DNA of 64,000 nt from Petaurus breviceps papuanus (Eukaryota > Chordata > Mammalia > Diprotodontia > Petauridae): positions 6,528,189 through 6,592,188 of the forward strand of contig JAMXIF010001178.1 in NCBI GenBank assembly GCA_028583685.1, written 5' to 3'. How positions within the stretch are numbered: the stretch's first letter is position 1; every line of letters starts with the position of its first letter. The notes under the pieces are model-generated. The model was given only the letters and a program-made list of their open reading frames with translations, was not told where the DNA came from and did no database searches. Below, one piece after another: positions 21,340 through 32,226 of this stretch. Made by a program: the position numbers and the translations under genes.

Positions 21340-21540
21340 CTCAGAGGGGTACTGTTAAACTGCTCTCACTACCTTATTCACACCTCTCCACTGCAATCAA
21401 TTCTTCATACCACCATTGCATTCTTCTTCCTAAAAGTATCATCAATCATGTTACCTCCTTGCTTTAAAAAAAAAAAAAAGAAAGAAAAGAAACCTCCAGC
21501 GATTCCCCATTGCCTCCAGAAAAAAAAAGTCTTAACTCCA
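21340..21540 (+). mobile_element. L2 fragment in unit A
   Basis: 'ctccactgcaatcaattctt', 'cttcctaaaagtatcatcaa' and 'gcgattccccattgcctcc' follow the L2 3' region in sense. An A-run at 21467 interrupts it. Confidence 0.7.
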
Positions 21541-21660
21541 GTGTGGTTTAATAGAGCTCTGGATTTGGAGTCAGAGAACCTGAGTTCAGATTCTGACTCC
21601 TTATCAAATTACTTCCCTTCCTGGGTCTGTTTCTTTATCTGTAAAATGAGGGATGAGAAA
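21541..21660 (+). mobile_element. MIR/THER1 fragment in unit A
   Basis: 'gatttggagtcagagaacc', 'gttcagattctgactcc' and 'tatctgtaaaatgagggatg'. Confidence 0.7.
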
Positions 21661-21780
21661 AGAAGCTAATCAAAATAATTACCAGCTTGAGTAAAATAGT
21701 AGGATACAAAATAAATCCACAAAAATCATCAGTATTTCGATATAGTACTAACAAAGGCAAATAAGAATAACAAATTTCAT

Positions 21781-21833
21781 AACTGGCCGTGTAACCTTGA
21801 GCAAGTTACTTAACCCCAGTTGCTTTAAAAGAA
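21781..21833 (+). mobile_element. 5'-truncated short SINE inside the L1
   Basis: Only the 3' part 'ggccgtgtaaccttgagcaa' through 'aaccccagttgc' remains. The flanks aaatttcat at 21772 and 21834 look like a 9-base TSD. Confidence 0.75.
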
Positions 21834-22089
21834 AAATTTCATTCGAAAAAATTTATCTGTATACCATACGTATATATATGCACCTATGTATATTTTTTTC
21901 CTAGGAGTTAATCTACCAAGACACATGCAAGATTTAAATAACATAGATACAAACACTTTGTAGGAATAATTGGAGAGCTATTTATAGCTCATGGTTAGGC
22001 CATGCCATACCAATATAATAAATATGAAAATACTTATTCAGTGAATCACCAATTCAGTGTTACATCAATCAGATTACCAAAAAGATACT

Positions 22090-22276
22090 TTGTAGGATCA
22101 CAGGACCATAAAATCATATCTATAGCTGGACGGAACCTTAAAGTTATTTAACAGGTGAGGAAACTGAGTCCTAAGGAGCTGAAATGACTTATAAAGTCAT
22201 AGATATTAAGCATCAGAGGCAAAATCTGAACCCAGGTTCTCTGACTCCAGACCCAGTGGTTTTTCCACTGTACAAG
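22090..22276 (-). mobile_element. MIR/THER1-type SINE inserted in the unit A L1
   Basis: 'aggtgaggaaactgagtcct', 'atcagaggcaaaatctgaac' and 'ctctgactccagacccagtg'. Unit B lacks it at the matching point, so it arrived after the duplication. Confidence 0.75.
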
Positions 22277-22671
22277 ATAAAACAAGAATAAAATTTATTT
22301 GGAGGCACAAAAGTCTATACTCTCATGAGGGAATTAAAGCATAACATTCATTACCAGATCTCAAACTATACCATAAAACTGTAGTCATCAAAGCTATTTG
22401 CTTCTGAATGAAAAACAGAAAAGTAGATGAGCTAAATAGACTAGGTAAGCAAGAAATAGCAAAGGAAAGCACTAATCTGGTCTTTGATAAACCCAAGAAC
22501 AAAAATTACTGGAAGAAGGACTCCCTCTTTGATAAGAACTGCCAGGAAACTGGTTATGTCATAGTACCCAATAGATGCAGTGCTCATACTCTATCTCTCT
22601 TAGTGCACTGCATGGCAGATAAAACATTGCTAGCACATAGACAATAATAGTGATACAGAGAATATTAACTG

Positions 22672-22811
22672 CTCTGTCCCTGCTATAATCCATCTTCACA
22701 ATGCCAACAGATTCTTCTTGCTAAAATGCATCATTGATCTTAATATCTCCTTGCTAAAAATCCTTCAGTAGCTCCCCATTATTGCCATAAAGGGGGGTAA
22801 AAAGTCATGCT
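22672..22811 (+). mobile_element. L2 fragment in unit B
   Basis: 'ctgctataatccatcttcac', 'gattcttcttgctaaaatgc' and 'cagtagctccccattattgcc' parallel the L2 piece at 21340-21540. Confidence 0.7.
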
Positions 22812-22960
22812 TCTAGTGGAAAGGGCACTGGGTTTGAAGAGTCAGAAGACCAGGGTTTAAAAATGCTGGTTTTCCCATTTCTTACTTGGGTGAATTTGGG
22901 CCAGTCACCTTTTGGGGGTCTCATTTTCCACATGTGTAAAAAAATAGATCAATGAAAAAA
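22812..22960 (+). mobile_element. MIR/THER1 fragment in unit B
   Basis: 'tagtggaaagggcactggg', 'agtcagaagaccagggtt' and 'tccacatgtgtaaaaaaat' parallel the MIR at 21541-21660. Confidence 0.65.
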
Positions 22961-24606
22961 CTAACCAAGATGGCTAACTGCTTCAGGAAAGCAGTGGGAT
23001 ATGAAATAAATCCACAGAAATCCTAAGTTTTCTTTACAGCATTTACAAAAGCAAGAGAAAGTTGTAGAAAAAGAAGTAATTACAAAATGTATGTATTTGT
23101 CAATTATCCTACCAAAACACACTCAAGACATACATAAACACTACTACAAATACACTTTCTTGGGAAAAAAAGATAATAATTAGAGAGATAATAATTGTTC
23201 ATGCCTGAGTTCATGCATTTATAAAAAGGACAATATTACAGCCAGGTGGTACAGTGACTAGAGCACCAGGCCTGGAGTCAGGCAGATCTGATTTCAAATC
23301 CAGCCTCAGATACTTCCTAGCTGTGTGACCATGGGCAAGTCACTTAACCTTGCATGCCATAGTTTCCTCATCTGTAAAATGAATTAGAGAAGATAATGGT
23401 AAACCACACCAGTATCTTTGCCAAGAAAACCCCACATGGTATCATGAAAAGTAGGAGACAGCTGAAAAACAACCACAACACCACTTACACATTTCGTACC
23501 ATGCCAGTCAAATTACTAAAGAATTACTCTATAGGAACTATATATAGCCGGGTTAAAAAGTAATAAAATTCATATGAAGGAGGAAGAGTTCTACTACATA
23601 AAAGGGAAATTCTGGGTGAAAAAAAATAGAAATGAAGGGAGCATGGCACTACCAGATCTCAAACTATATTACAAAACAGTAATAACTAAAATTATTTGGT
23701 ACTGCTGGTGTCTTTTTTTTAAATAGAAAAGTAAATCAATAGAACAGACAGGAAAAGCAAGGGTCAGAAGCAATTGAACACAATAGATCAAGTGTTTGAT
23801 AAGCTCAGCAATATAAACTGGCAGGGGTAGGATAGCTTATTCAATGAAAGCATTTTGGAAAACTAGAAAGCAATTTGGTAGAAAATAGATGCAGATAAAC
23901 ATTATATATCTTATAAGCCCCAAATGTATACCAAACCTAGATAAAAGTTTGCATCACACACACATACAAAATTAGAAGAGAATGAAAGGAGATACATTTC
24001 ACAGCTATTAACTAGGGAGAGAAATCAACCAAACAAGGAACAAAAGTGATCACAAAAGATAAAACAGACAATTTTAATGCCATGAAATTGTAAAGCTTTT
24101 GCACAAACAAAATACAAGTTGAGTATAGAAGAGGGATTGAGTAGGAAAGGCATGTGTCATATATCTCTGTTAAAAACTTGGCTTCCAAAATATATTAAGG
24201 CATGGGCCCAGATCTGTATTCCTCTGATAGGAAAATTGTCAAAGCATGTGAATAAGCAGCTTTCAGGAGAAGAAATGCATATGACCAACAACCATATTTA
24301 AATTTATTTAATTTTAAATGATATTAATTTTTAATTTAAATTAACTTTAAATAATTAATTTTATTTATTTAAATTATAAGAAAAATACCAATTAAAAAAC
24401 AATTTGGATTTTACCGCAAACCAAAAAAAAAAAAAAAGGCAAAAATGATGACATAGGAACAACAGAGACTTTAGAAAGACATAATCAATAATGTACTACT
24501 GGTGGAGCTATGTATAAGTTTAACCATTTTGGAAAACAATTTGGAATCATGTGAGAAAAATCACTAAACTATTCACATTCTGACCCAGCCGTAGAACTTC
24601 TGGACA
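22961..24606 (+). mobile_element. L1 ORF2 relic in and beyond unit B
   Basis: The ORF2 sequence runs from 'gggatatgaaataaatccac' through 'accagatctcaaactatatt', 'gcttttgcacaaacaaaata', 'gcagctttcaggagaagaaa' and 'actactggtggagctatgta' to 'ctgacccagccgtagaac'. It covers the last part of ORF2, is full of stops, and is interrupted by a Mar-1. An extremely AT-rich block lies at 24300-24380. Confidence 0.8.
23240..23481 (+). mobile_element. Mar-1 CORE-SINE inside the L1
   Basis: 'agccaggtggtacagtgac', 'gtgaccatgggcaagtcac', 'ctgtaaaatgaattagag' and 'gccaagaaaaccccacatgg'. Near full length and absent from unit A, so it postdates the duplication. Confidence 0.9.
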
Positions 24607-24890
24607 TATATCTCCACAAGGTTGTTTGTCCTTCATTCTCAAAGAGGACCATGAAATCAGGGAGGTGATGCCATGACATGCAAGTGAATTGGATTTAAGT
24701 GAGGGAAGGCTGTGCAAAGTCACCAGCCTCGCTTTCTCTTCCAGAGCCATCTGGGTCCAGTGGCCAGATACACATCAGGAGAACTGGAGATGGCCACAGA
24801 TATGGTAGAAGACCTTGGCCTTTTAAAACTAAGGGCTTTTACAGGTCTCATTTTGACTGAGGCAGCACCCATGTGTGCCCTCTGGAGGTT
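24607..24890. repeat. Unclassified interspersed repeat, copy 1
   Basis: It begins near 'gttgtttgtccttcattctc' and includes 'aagaggaccatgaaatcagg', 'gaattggatttaagtgaggg' and 'gaagaccttggcctttta'. A second copy lies at 48160-48405 in the same orientation. I recognise the pattern as repetitive in marsupials but cannot assign a family. Confidence 0.6.
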
Positions 24891-24914
24891 AATGACAGAA
24901 AGAAAAATTATGTA

Positions 24915-25530
24915 TATGGCAAAGTATTTGAACCATATATTAAGAGTATATTGTGTATGAGACCCTGTGCTCAGCACTGACGATATAAAAATAAACATGA
25001 CCCAAGCCCTATTCACTAGGACCTTACACTCTATTTGGGAGGGGTTGGGGAAAAGGAAGAAGGGCAAATGCCCTGGCACAGGGGAAAGAAATATATATAC
25101 AAAGCAGGGGTCCAGGCAAAGGAGTAGGAGAACACTGAGAAGGAAAAAACCTCTTCCATTTGTCTTGAGAGGAGGAGAAGAGCTGTCAGTGGAGGGCTCA
25201 TGGAGGAACTGGTATCAGAGGTCGGCTTTGAAGGAAAGGAGAAACTTCAAGGGATGGAAATAGTTGGGGGAGGGAAGGGAAAGTCTGGAGTTTGTTCCAG
25301 GTCTGCAGGAAGGTGTGAGCAGAACAGAGATGGGAAAGAATAGGATGACGACATGGTTTGGTTGGTAAGTAGACTACCTAAAGAAGAAAAGTCTGAGATA
25401 AGATTAGAAAGATACATTTGGGGCCGTATCATACAGGTCTTTCAGTGCTAGTCAAGTGGGTTTTTGTGTTTTTAATTCCCATTAGGCAGTGGGCAGCTGT
25501 TGAAAGCATAAGGATAGAATAATGATAGCT
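24915..25530 (-). mobile_element. L2 3' region, antisense
   Basis: 'gaccctgtgctcagcactga', 'ccaagccctattcactagg', then 'ggctttgaaggaaaggag', 'gggccgtatcatacaggtc' and 'cccattaggcagtgggcagc' are antisense L2 landmarks in order. Confidence 0.65.
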
Positions 25531-25544
25531 GTGCATTAAGTGTA

Positions 25545-25730
25545 TTAACATGAGATTTCAGACCATCCAGTTCAACTCATACCTAAGAACTCATCCATAC
25601 TATCATTTAGTGGTTATCCAGCCTCCAGTTGGAAACCTACTGTAAGTTGGGACCCATTTCCCCCAAGACAGCCCATTCCCCCTTTTAAACAGGGTAATTC
25701 AGCTTTTATTAAGCTGAATACTGTCTCTAT
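25545..25730 (-). mobile_element. L3/CR1 fragment, antisense
   Basis: 'ccatccagttcaactcatac', 'tatccagcctccagttgg' and 'agacagcccattcccccttt' read as the reverse complement of the L3/CR1 3' region. Confidence 0.65.
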
Positions 25731-25774
25731 GCAACTCTTGTTGCCAAGTGGAGATGGAAGCGAAGATAAGGCAA

Positions 25775-26245
25775 AAGTTGATCTGTAAGGATCAGAGAAC
25801 CAAGGGATAGAGTCTAGGGTTGCAGTATAACAAAAATGAGAGCAATAGCCAGGCTAGATAGTGCGGTGAAGCGATGACTCTGAAGTGGTACAGAGGCCTG
25901 GTTAGGCAAAAGCTAGGCCTGGCTGGTGGCCGAGTTTGCAGTGGGGGGAAGACGAATGATGGCAAGAGCCTCTTTATTCTGCTTGGTCCAAAATCACACA
26001 GGCATCAATCTAGATGATGGATCAGAGAGGGGATAAACCAGAGACAAGAAGATCACTTAGCAGGCTGTTAAAAGAAAGAAGATGAGATAAGAACCTGAAT
26101 GGGAGCATGGCTGCCATTAGAATGTAGAGGAAGTATGGCATGTATGCAATATCCCTGGTGTGAAAACAACAGAACTTGTCCATCAGGTGAATGTGTAGGA
26201 TGAAAGAGAGGGAAGAGTCAAAGCCTACTCCGGGATTTGTAGGGC
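25775..26245 (-). mobile_element. L2 fragment, antisense
   Basis: 'atcacttagcaggctgttaa' and 'ggatgaaagagagggaagag' with 'tcaaagcctactccgggat' resemble antisense L2. It is probably the same old copy as 24915-25530, interrupted by the L3 piece. Confidence 0.5.
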
Positions 26246-26264
26246 TGTGTACTTGCTGTCTGTC

Positions 26265-26395
26265 CTATCTCCCCAGCCTATCTGTAAACTCTTTGTAGAC
26301 AGGAATTATGCCTTATACTTTTTGTGTCATCCACAACACTGGCTAGCACTTTGCCTATTATATGTGTTCAATAAATGATTTTTGGTTGATTGACT
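26265..26395 (+). mobile_element. L2 3' end
   Basis: 'gtaaactctttgtagacagg', 'actggctagcactttgcc' and 'gtgttcaataaatgatttt' form the sense L2 terminus. Confidence 0.75.
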
Positions 26396-27259
26396 TAGAA
26401 ATAGTGAATCAGTTGACTATTATGTCTGTTTTGAAGATGAAAATTTTCTTCCCCAATATCAACTATTTGTTTTTGAAGTAGGGGCAAGTCTGTATACATT
26501 CTTGACTATTAGTCTTCATTCCATTACTAAGAGGTTGGGGACAGTTACTGTATTATAGACTTTTAAGCATTACCTAATGCAAGAATCTCCTTAACAGCAT
26601 AGTGCAAGTGCACGTGCACACACACACACACAGAGTTCCTTGTATTGAGCTAAAGTGTTTTCCCGAAACTTCCACCTATTAACCATGAAGACAGTCTTCT
26701 CCCTTTTCTGTTTCACATCTACATGAAGACCTTAATTATTCAGGGACACAATACATGGCCCTTTGATGGAGGCCTGGCTGAGAGAAGGATGATTGGCCTC
26801 TCTCTTCCTTCCTCCGCCCTTCTGTATTACATTCACACTCCTAATATGTCCAGAGCCCTAATATCTTAATGCTCTCTGGTTCCCCAACTCAGGCATCTCA
26901 CCATGATGAAATAATTTTATGCAAGCCCAAACCTATTTTTCTTTGTCCCAGTCCTTCTGATTCTGCTAAGGAATTTGACTGATAAACTCATCAGATCAAA
27001 ACTGTGAATGTCTAATAATAGTTTAATGAATTGTCCCCTCCATTTTAGCCACCAATTTTCAAAAAGCTAACTTTTGGGAGAAAGGGTGAGATTCATGCAC
27101 GATGACATACCAGTAGGAGAAATACTGGAGGTTCTCCTAAAGCTGTGTCCCATAAGTAGTTACTGGATCAATCTGTGCTAAGACCAGTCTTGGCTCAGCT
27201 CTCAGGATCATGAAAGTCCCTCAGGCAGTGTTGTTTAAGGGGAAATCCAAGAGAGGAAC
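26396..27259. other. Intergenic sequence, no clear feature
   Basis: A (CA)n microsatellite lies at 26616-26632. The remainder is unique. Confidence 0.45.
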
Positions 27260-27452
27260 TGTGAAACAGTCAAAAGAGCAGGCCTGACGTTCAAGACAGA
27301 CCAGGGTTCTAGTCCCAGCTATCTTATTAACCCTCTGTGTGATCTTAGGAAGTCCTTCTCCCCTGAACCTTAGTTTCCCCTTCGGGAAAGTGAGATAGGG
27401 TTAGATGAGAATCTCTGAGATCTCTTGCAGCTTTAACATTCCATGAATTCTC
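27260..27452 (+). mobile_element. MIR/THER1-type SINE
   Basis: 'agaccagggttctagtcccag', 'accctctgtgtgatcttagg', 'tagtttccccttcgggaaag' and 'tcttgcagctttaacattcc' follow the sense order. Confidence 0.75.
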
Positions 27453-27825
27453 CTAAGGTGGAGAGATGAAGGGGAAGTTCTTCTGGGTACTCTCCCAGCC
27501 ACAGGGATTAACCTCTCCACAGGCACTAGCTCTGGGGAAAGAAAATCGGCATGAAAGATGAAACAGGAATTCAACCAAAGGCCTTCAGGGCCTTAGTAGA
27601 GTGGAGTGCAGGGGGTGCTGTGTGAAATGGATTCAAATGCTCTGTGGCCACGGAGGAGACAAGCAGAGAACACTGCAAAGCTAAGAAAAAGAAGAGTGAA
27701 TCCCACACAGGTTCTCTAAGAGCCAGAAGCCAAGCTGTTATGGATAGTATCAGGGTCACTGCAGCCTGCTGCCTGCCTGGATTCACCCATCTCAATGAAG
27801 TAGGGCAGCACAGAGGAAAACAGCA
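27453..27825. other. Intergenic sequence, no feature recognised
   Basis: Overlapping frames on both strands at 27571-27856 show no protein motif. Confidence 0.4.
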
Positions 27826-27995
27826 TGAACCAGGAGTCCAAACATCTGGCATCTAGTCCCTGTGGGATCACTAGTTTGCTGGGTGACCTTAGAAGAATCC
27901 TTCTTCCCCTGTATATCTGTTTCTCCATCTGTAAAATGTTTCCTTTTGAATACCCCCCATTCCAAAAGGTCGTTCTGGCCAGCTTCTAACTTGGG
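27826..27995 (+). mobile_element. MIR/THER1-type SINE
   Basis: 'gctgggtgaccttagaagaa' and 'tctccatctgtaaaatgtttcc' with 'aaaggtcgttctggccagc' at the 3' side. Confidence 0.6.
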
Positions 27996-28899
27996 GCTCA
28001 TATCTGAAAGTATTTGTAAGCAGGTGTCTCATTCTGACTTGGGAGATGGGAAAGGGAAGGAAGGGCTAGTCCCTCTCAGATCACATGTGTACCAAGTGCC
28101 TGGATCCTGCCCTTTTCTCTTTATTATCCTGAAACTGCCTGTAGCAGCAAGCACTCTAGCATACCCAGGATGGCTGCTAGCACAGGTTCTTAGATCTGCT
28201 TTTCTAAAGGAAAGCAACTCAAAATGGGTTAACAATCTTACTTTAATCAAACATATATCATTCACCTAGTTCAGGGGAAAAAGTCAACACCCTGAACTTC
28301 AGAGAATACAAACAGAAGTTAAAAGCAGACAGAGAAACAGATCAGCAGACAGGGCTTCCCACTGTCTGACCATTACATCCATACCTAGTCAGTTACCAGA
28401 GAGGTAGTGCCAACATCTGGGTTTTCAAAGCTGGGGCCCAGGGTCTCATCTGGCCAAATCACACAACTCTTCCCAGAGTGAGCCTCACAGCAAAACCTCA
28501 CATCAGGGTATATATAGGGCCAGAGACCATCACAACCTTCTTGACCCACTGCCCAATCACAAAGTAACAAGGTGTTGGTATTCCTGAAGAACAAGCCACA
28601 GGCTCCAGGTGACCATATTCAACCCATTAGGGGACAGAGTGTATTCTCAAATCAGGGAAGGTTCTCAGAGCCACTTGAGCCTATCAAAGGGCCTAGGGGC
28701 AGGGAAGATCTTCGGTTTCCCATTCCCATAACACTGCCCCATTCAAGAGGCCAGATGCCTTTCACATCTGCAGCTTCTACACATGTCCCCTCTTAGGTAC
28801 ATACATTCAGTGGACAGCTGGCTTCATTTGCTGCAAGGAGAACATTCTCTAGACTCCAGTTGATTCAGAACTCATTAAGAAAAAATGTTAAAGTGCCCA
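27996..28899. other. Intergenic unique sequence
   Basis: I see no repeat landmark. A 135-codon plus frame at 27862-28269 starts inside the MIR and has no recognisable domain. Confidence 0.4.
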
Positions 28900-29090
28900 C
28901 AATCATTCTCCTTCTCTATAGCTGTATTTGCAAGAGAAACTAAACTTCAAGACAGTTGGTATTTTGGTAGTTGATTTTATTAGTCGACGCTTTGTTCCCC
29001 CAAAGAAATTAAATTTGGAAAAGTAAAATTAATTAGCAGCAACCAGGGCCTACATGCAAGTAACATTTTTGTCCTGTTATATTCTTGATT
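28900..29090. other. Candidate conserved non-coding element
   Basis: Repeat-free and AT-rich, with homeodomain-like TAATT/AATTA words (aaagaaattaaatttgg, aaaattaattagcagc). Conservation cannot be tested here. Confidence 0.3.
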
Positions 29091-29236
29091 CTGTAGTTAT
29101 ACAATTCAGCTCTGTACTATCCTCCAACTTGAATTGTAGAATCTCAGAATTGGAAGAGACCCCCAAGGCTGTCTAGTCTAATTTGTATCTGAATAAGAAT
29201 CCCTTCCTTAACAAACCCAACAAATCTTCATCCATT

Positions 29237-29381
29237 CTTTTTTTTTGGGGGGGGGGCACACAATCAGGGTTAAATGATTTGCCCAAGGTCACACCACTAC
29301 TGTCAAGTGTCTGAGGCTGGATTTGAACTGAGGTCCTGACTACAGGATCAGTACTCTATCCACGTCATTACTTACTTACCC
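29237..29381 (-). mobile_element. Short marsupial SINE, antisense
   Basis: A T-run and a G-run are followed by 'caatcagggttaaatgattt', 'gtctgaggctggatttgaac' and 'aggatcagtactctatcc'. The tail is C-rich then A-rich, as at 34840. Confidence 0.85.
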
Positions 29382-30473
29382 CATCCAATCTATTCTTGAA
29401 GATCTCTAGGGATGGGAACCCTTAACTCCCAAAGCAGCTGATTCCACTTTTTTTTTTTCAAATGCTTTATTAACTTCTGGTTTACATCATTCATTTCCAC
29501 CAGATTTTGAATTACAAATTTTCCCCCCATTTTCCCCCTACCCACCACCCCAAAATAGCAGTCCCACAGGATATCCCCTCCTCCAATCTGCTCTCTCCCA
29601 TATCTTCTACCATACCCCCTTCTACTTTTCCAGTAGGGCATGGTGGATCTCTATGCCCCAATGCCTACATATCTTATTTCCCAATTACATGTAAAATAGT
29701 ATTAATAATTGTATTTATATATTTTTAAACATTTGATTTTAAAACTATGAATTCCAGATTCATTCCCTTCCTCCCTTGTCACCCACCCTTACGGGGAAGA
29801 TAAGCAGTTCAGTATAGGTTGTACATGTGTAACTATGCAAAACATTACCATAGTAGATATATTGTAAAAGACTGACTATATTTCCCTCTCTCCTATCCCA
29901 CCTCCCACTTGTTCTATTCTCTACTTTGATCCTGTCCCTTTTCAAAAGTGGGTGCTCCCAATTTCCCTCCCCCCCAGCCTGCCATCCCTTCCATCATCCC
30001 CTCTCTCATCCCCTTCCCCTACTCTCTTGTAGGTGAGATACCCTACTTAGTGTGTGTCATTCCCTCCCTGAGCTAAATTCAACGAGAATAAGGTTTTGCC
30101 TTTTTGCCTTCCTGATCTTCCCCTCCATTGTAACCATTTCCCCTTGCCTCTTCTATATGAGATAGTTTACCCCATTCTGTCTCTCCCCTTCTCCTCTCAT
30201 TATATTCCTCTCTCACCTCTTAATTTCACCTTTTAAGTATCATCCCTTCCTATTAAATTGGTCCTGTGCCCTCTAGGTATACCTGTAAACATATATACAC
30301 ACATTCACATATGTATTCATATTCCCATATACCCTCATATATATTTCTATTCCCTTCAATTATTTTCATACTGAAAAAAGTTTCATCAGTTACAATTATC
30401 GTTTTTCAATGTAGGAATATAAATAGTTCAACTTTCATAATTTCCTTATGATTTCTTTTCCCTGTTTACCTTC

Positions 30474-31545
30474 TCAAGCTTCTCTTGCTTCTTGTATCTG
30501 AATGTCAAATTTTCTATTCAACTCTGGCTTTTTCATCAAGAATGCTTGAAAGTCCTCTGTTCCATGGAATGACCATATTTTCCCCTGAAACATGATACTC
30601 AGTTTTGCTGGGTGGGTGATTCTTGGTTTTAATCCAAGCTCCTTTGCCCTCCGGAATATCATATTCCAAGCCCTTTGATCCCTTAGTGTAGAAGCTGCCA
30701 GATCCTGTGTTATCCTGATTGTGTTTCCACAATATTCAAATTGTTTCTCCTGGCTGCTCATAATATTCTCTCCTTGAACTGGGAATCCCAGAACCTGGCT
30801 ATAATATTGCTAGGAGTTTTCTTTTTGGGATCTTTTTCAGGAGGTGATTGGTAGATCCTTTCAACCTCTATTTCGCCCTCTGGTTTTAAAACATGAGGGT
30901 AGTTTTCCTTGAGAATTTCTTGGAGGATGATTTCTAGGTTCTTTCTTTGATCACAGCTTTCAGGTAGTCCAAGACTTTTTAAATTATCTCTCCTGGATCT
31001 ATTTTCTAGGTCAGTGGTTTTTCCAATGAGATATTTCACATTGCCTTCTATTCTTTCATTTGTTTGGATCTGTTTAACAGCATCTTGATTTCTCATAAAG
31101 TCACTAGCTTCCATTTACTCCAATCTAATTCTGAAGGAATGATTCTCTTCAGTGAGCTTTTGAGATTCTTTTTCCATCTGGCAAATTCGGATTTTTAAGG
31201 CATCCTTCTCCTCATTGCCTTTTTAAGCCTCTTGTCGTTTGAGTTAGTCTGTTTTTTAAGGTGTTATTTTCCTCAGTCAGGCTGTTGACTCTCATTTTGT
31301 AATTTTTTTTGCATCATTCTAATTTCTCTTCCCAATTTTTCCTCCACTTCTCTTATCTGCTTCTTAAGATCCTCTATGGCCTGTAGCCAGCTCGTGTTTT
31401 TCTTGGAAGCTTTTGGTGCAGGAGTTCTGTCTTCACTGTCTTCCTCTTGTTCCTTGCTTTGATCCTTTTTGTCCCCAAAATAGGAGTCTAATGTTGGATT
31501 GCTTTGCTTGATTTGTTTCCTTTGTCTGCTCATTTTGCCACTCAA
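30474..31545 (-). pseudogene. HAL1/L1 ORF1 (broken)
   Basis: The product would be the L1 ORF1 RNA-binding protein, a trimeric chaperone of the LINE ribonucleoprotein. Three consecutive frames cover it. 31545-31273 gives a basic N-terminus starting MSGKMSRQRKQIKQ and a coiled coil (DLKKQIREVEEKLG). 31114-30758 gives the RRM-like part (RRDNLKSLGLPES and PSNIIARFWDSQFKERIL). 30761-30474 gives the C-terminal domain (ITQDLAASTLRDQRAW and ITHPAKLSIMFQGK). The pieces are in three different frames, so at least two frameshifts break it, and the stretch between 31272 and 31115 is disrupted. Confidence 0.85.
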
Positions 31546-32226
31546 TTACTTGACTTTTGGGCTTTTTGCCACAGTAGGACTCTGCTACCAGACAGGGGAG
31601 CTTTGTACCAAACACTGGGGTTTTCTCAGCTGCCAAAGGTATTAGTTGGGTGCCCTCTTTGAAGCCTCCACACACTCTGGCAAGCTGGTCACATACCCCA
31701 GGACCTCCACCCTAGACCACAATCCAGATCCAAGCAGGTTAAAGCAAGAGCGATTACCCCTCAGACTTGTTGCTTGGTCCCCCTACACTCTGCAGAGCTG
31801 AAGCTGCCACATGGGGTGGCTGCAAGGCTGTGGCTTCTCACCCCGGGGGAAGAGGCCGACGCACTCCCAACAACTGGATCCCAAAGTCCACACTACACTG
31901 ACCTCTCACTTTGTCCTTAGCATCTATGTGTTGATAATTCTGGAAACGGCCACAGCTGCTGGTGATCTGGAGTCCCTCCAGTAGGTGGTTGGTCAGGCCC
32001 GCCCTGGGGCTAAAACCTCGGGTAGGGCTGGGCTCAGCACCCAGAGCGCCATGCTGGCCAATTCCTGCTGTGCTGTCCTCAGCAGGAGTTAGCTTCTTTG
32101 TGTCATTTTGTGGGTTTTGTAGCTCCAAAGTTTGTTCAGAGTCCCCTTTTACCTGAATTGGGGGAGGTGGAAGCTGGAGTCCTGTGGAAGTCCTGTTTCT
32201 GCTCTGCCATCTTGACTCTGCCCCCT
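31546..32226 (-). promoter_or_regulatory. HAL1 5'UTR / internal promoter region
   Basis: This GC-richer leader upstream of ORF1 contains a 132-codon frame (32236-31838, MESEGAESRWQSRNR...) with no known domain. By analogy with L1 it would carry the internal RNA polymerase II promoter. That role is inferred from family knowledge only. Confidence 0.5.

Larger units (their letters stand above)
21250..22585 (+). repeat. Tandem duplication unit A (L2-MIR-L1 composite)
   Basis: The order L2(+), MIR(+), L1 ORF2(+) with the same junctions recurs in unit B (22586-23893). Shared points include 'ccatggcaaatagcacattgc' against 'gcatggcagataaaacattgc', the L2-to-MIR joint near 'aaaaagtc', and the MIR-to-L1 joint near 'gctaatcaaaat' against 'actaaccaagat'. 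Confidence 0.7.
21661..22585 (+). mobile_element. L1 ORF2 fragment in unit A
   Basis: The DNA follows marsupial L1 ORF2: 'ggatacaaaataaatccac', 'gttaatctaccaagacacat', 'gattaccaaaaagatacttt', 'taccagatctcaaactatac' and 'gtctttgataaacccaag'. These lie in the C-terminal half of the reverse-transcriptase region. It has many stops and two younger insertions. Confidence 0.8.
22586..23893 (+). repeat. Tandem duplication unit B (L2-MIR-L1 composite)
   Basis: This is the second copy of the L2-MIR-L1 array. Unit A stops at 'ccaatagatgcag' in the L1, and unit B passes through 'aaaatagatgcag' into the uninterrupted remainder of the L1. That is the arrangement expected after a direct tandem duplication. 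Confidence 0.7.
29452..32226 (-). mobile_element. Essentially full-length HAL1 (half-L1) with 14-base TSD
   Basis: A LINE-1-type element on the minus strand with a 5' end, ORF1 and a 3'UTR but no ORF2. The 5' end reads 'ggcagagtcaagatggcaga' in sense, typical of marsupial L1 starts. The ORF1 relic is 31545-30474. About 1 kb of 3'UTR follows, and the poly(A) is the T-run at 29451-29458. ctgattccactttt flanks it exactly at 29438-29451 and 32227-32240. Total length is about 2.8 kb. HAL1 elements are known in opossum as ORF1-only L1 relatives; an internally deleted L1 is the alternative. Confidence 0.8.

Noticed and set aside
27862-28269. 135-codon plus frame, the longest in the window
   Set aside because: It begins inside a MIR and has no domain, no codon bias and no splice or start context. 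It is likely chance.
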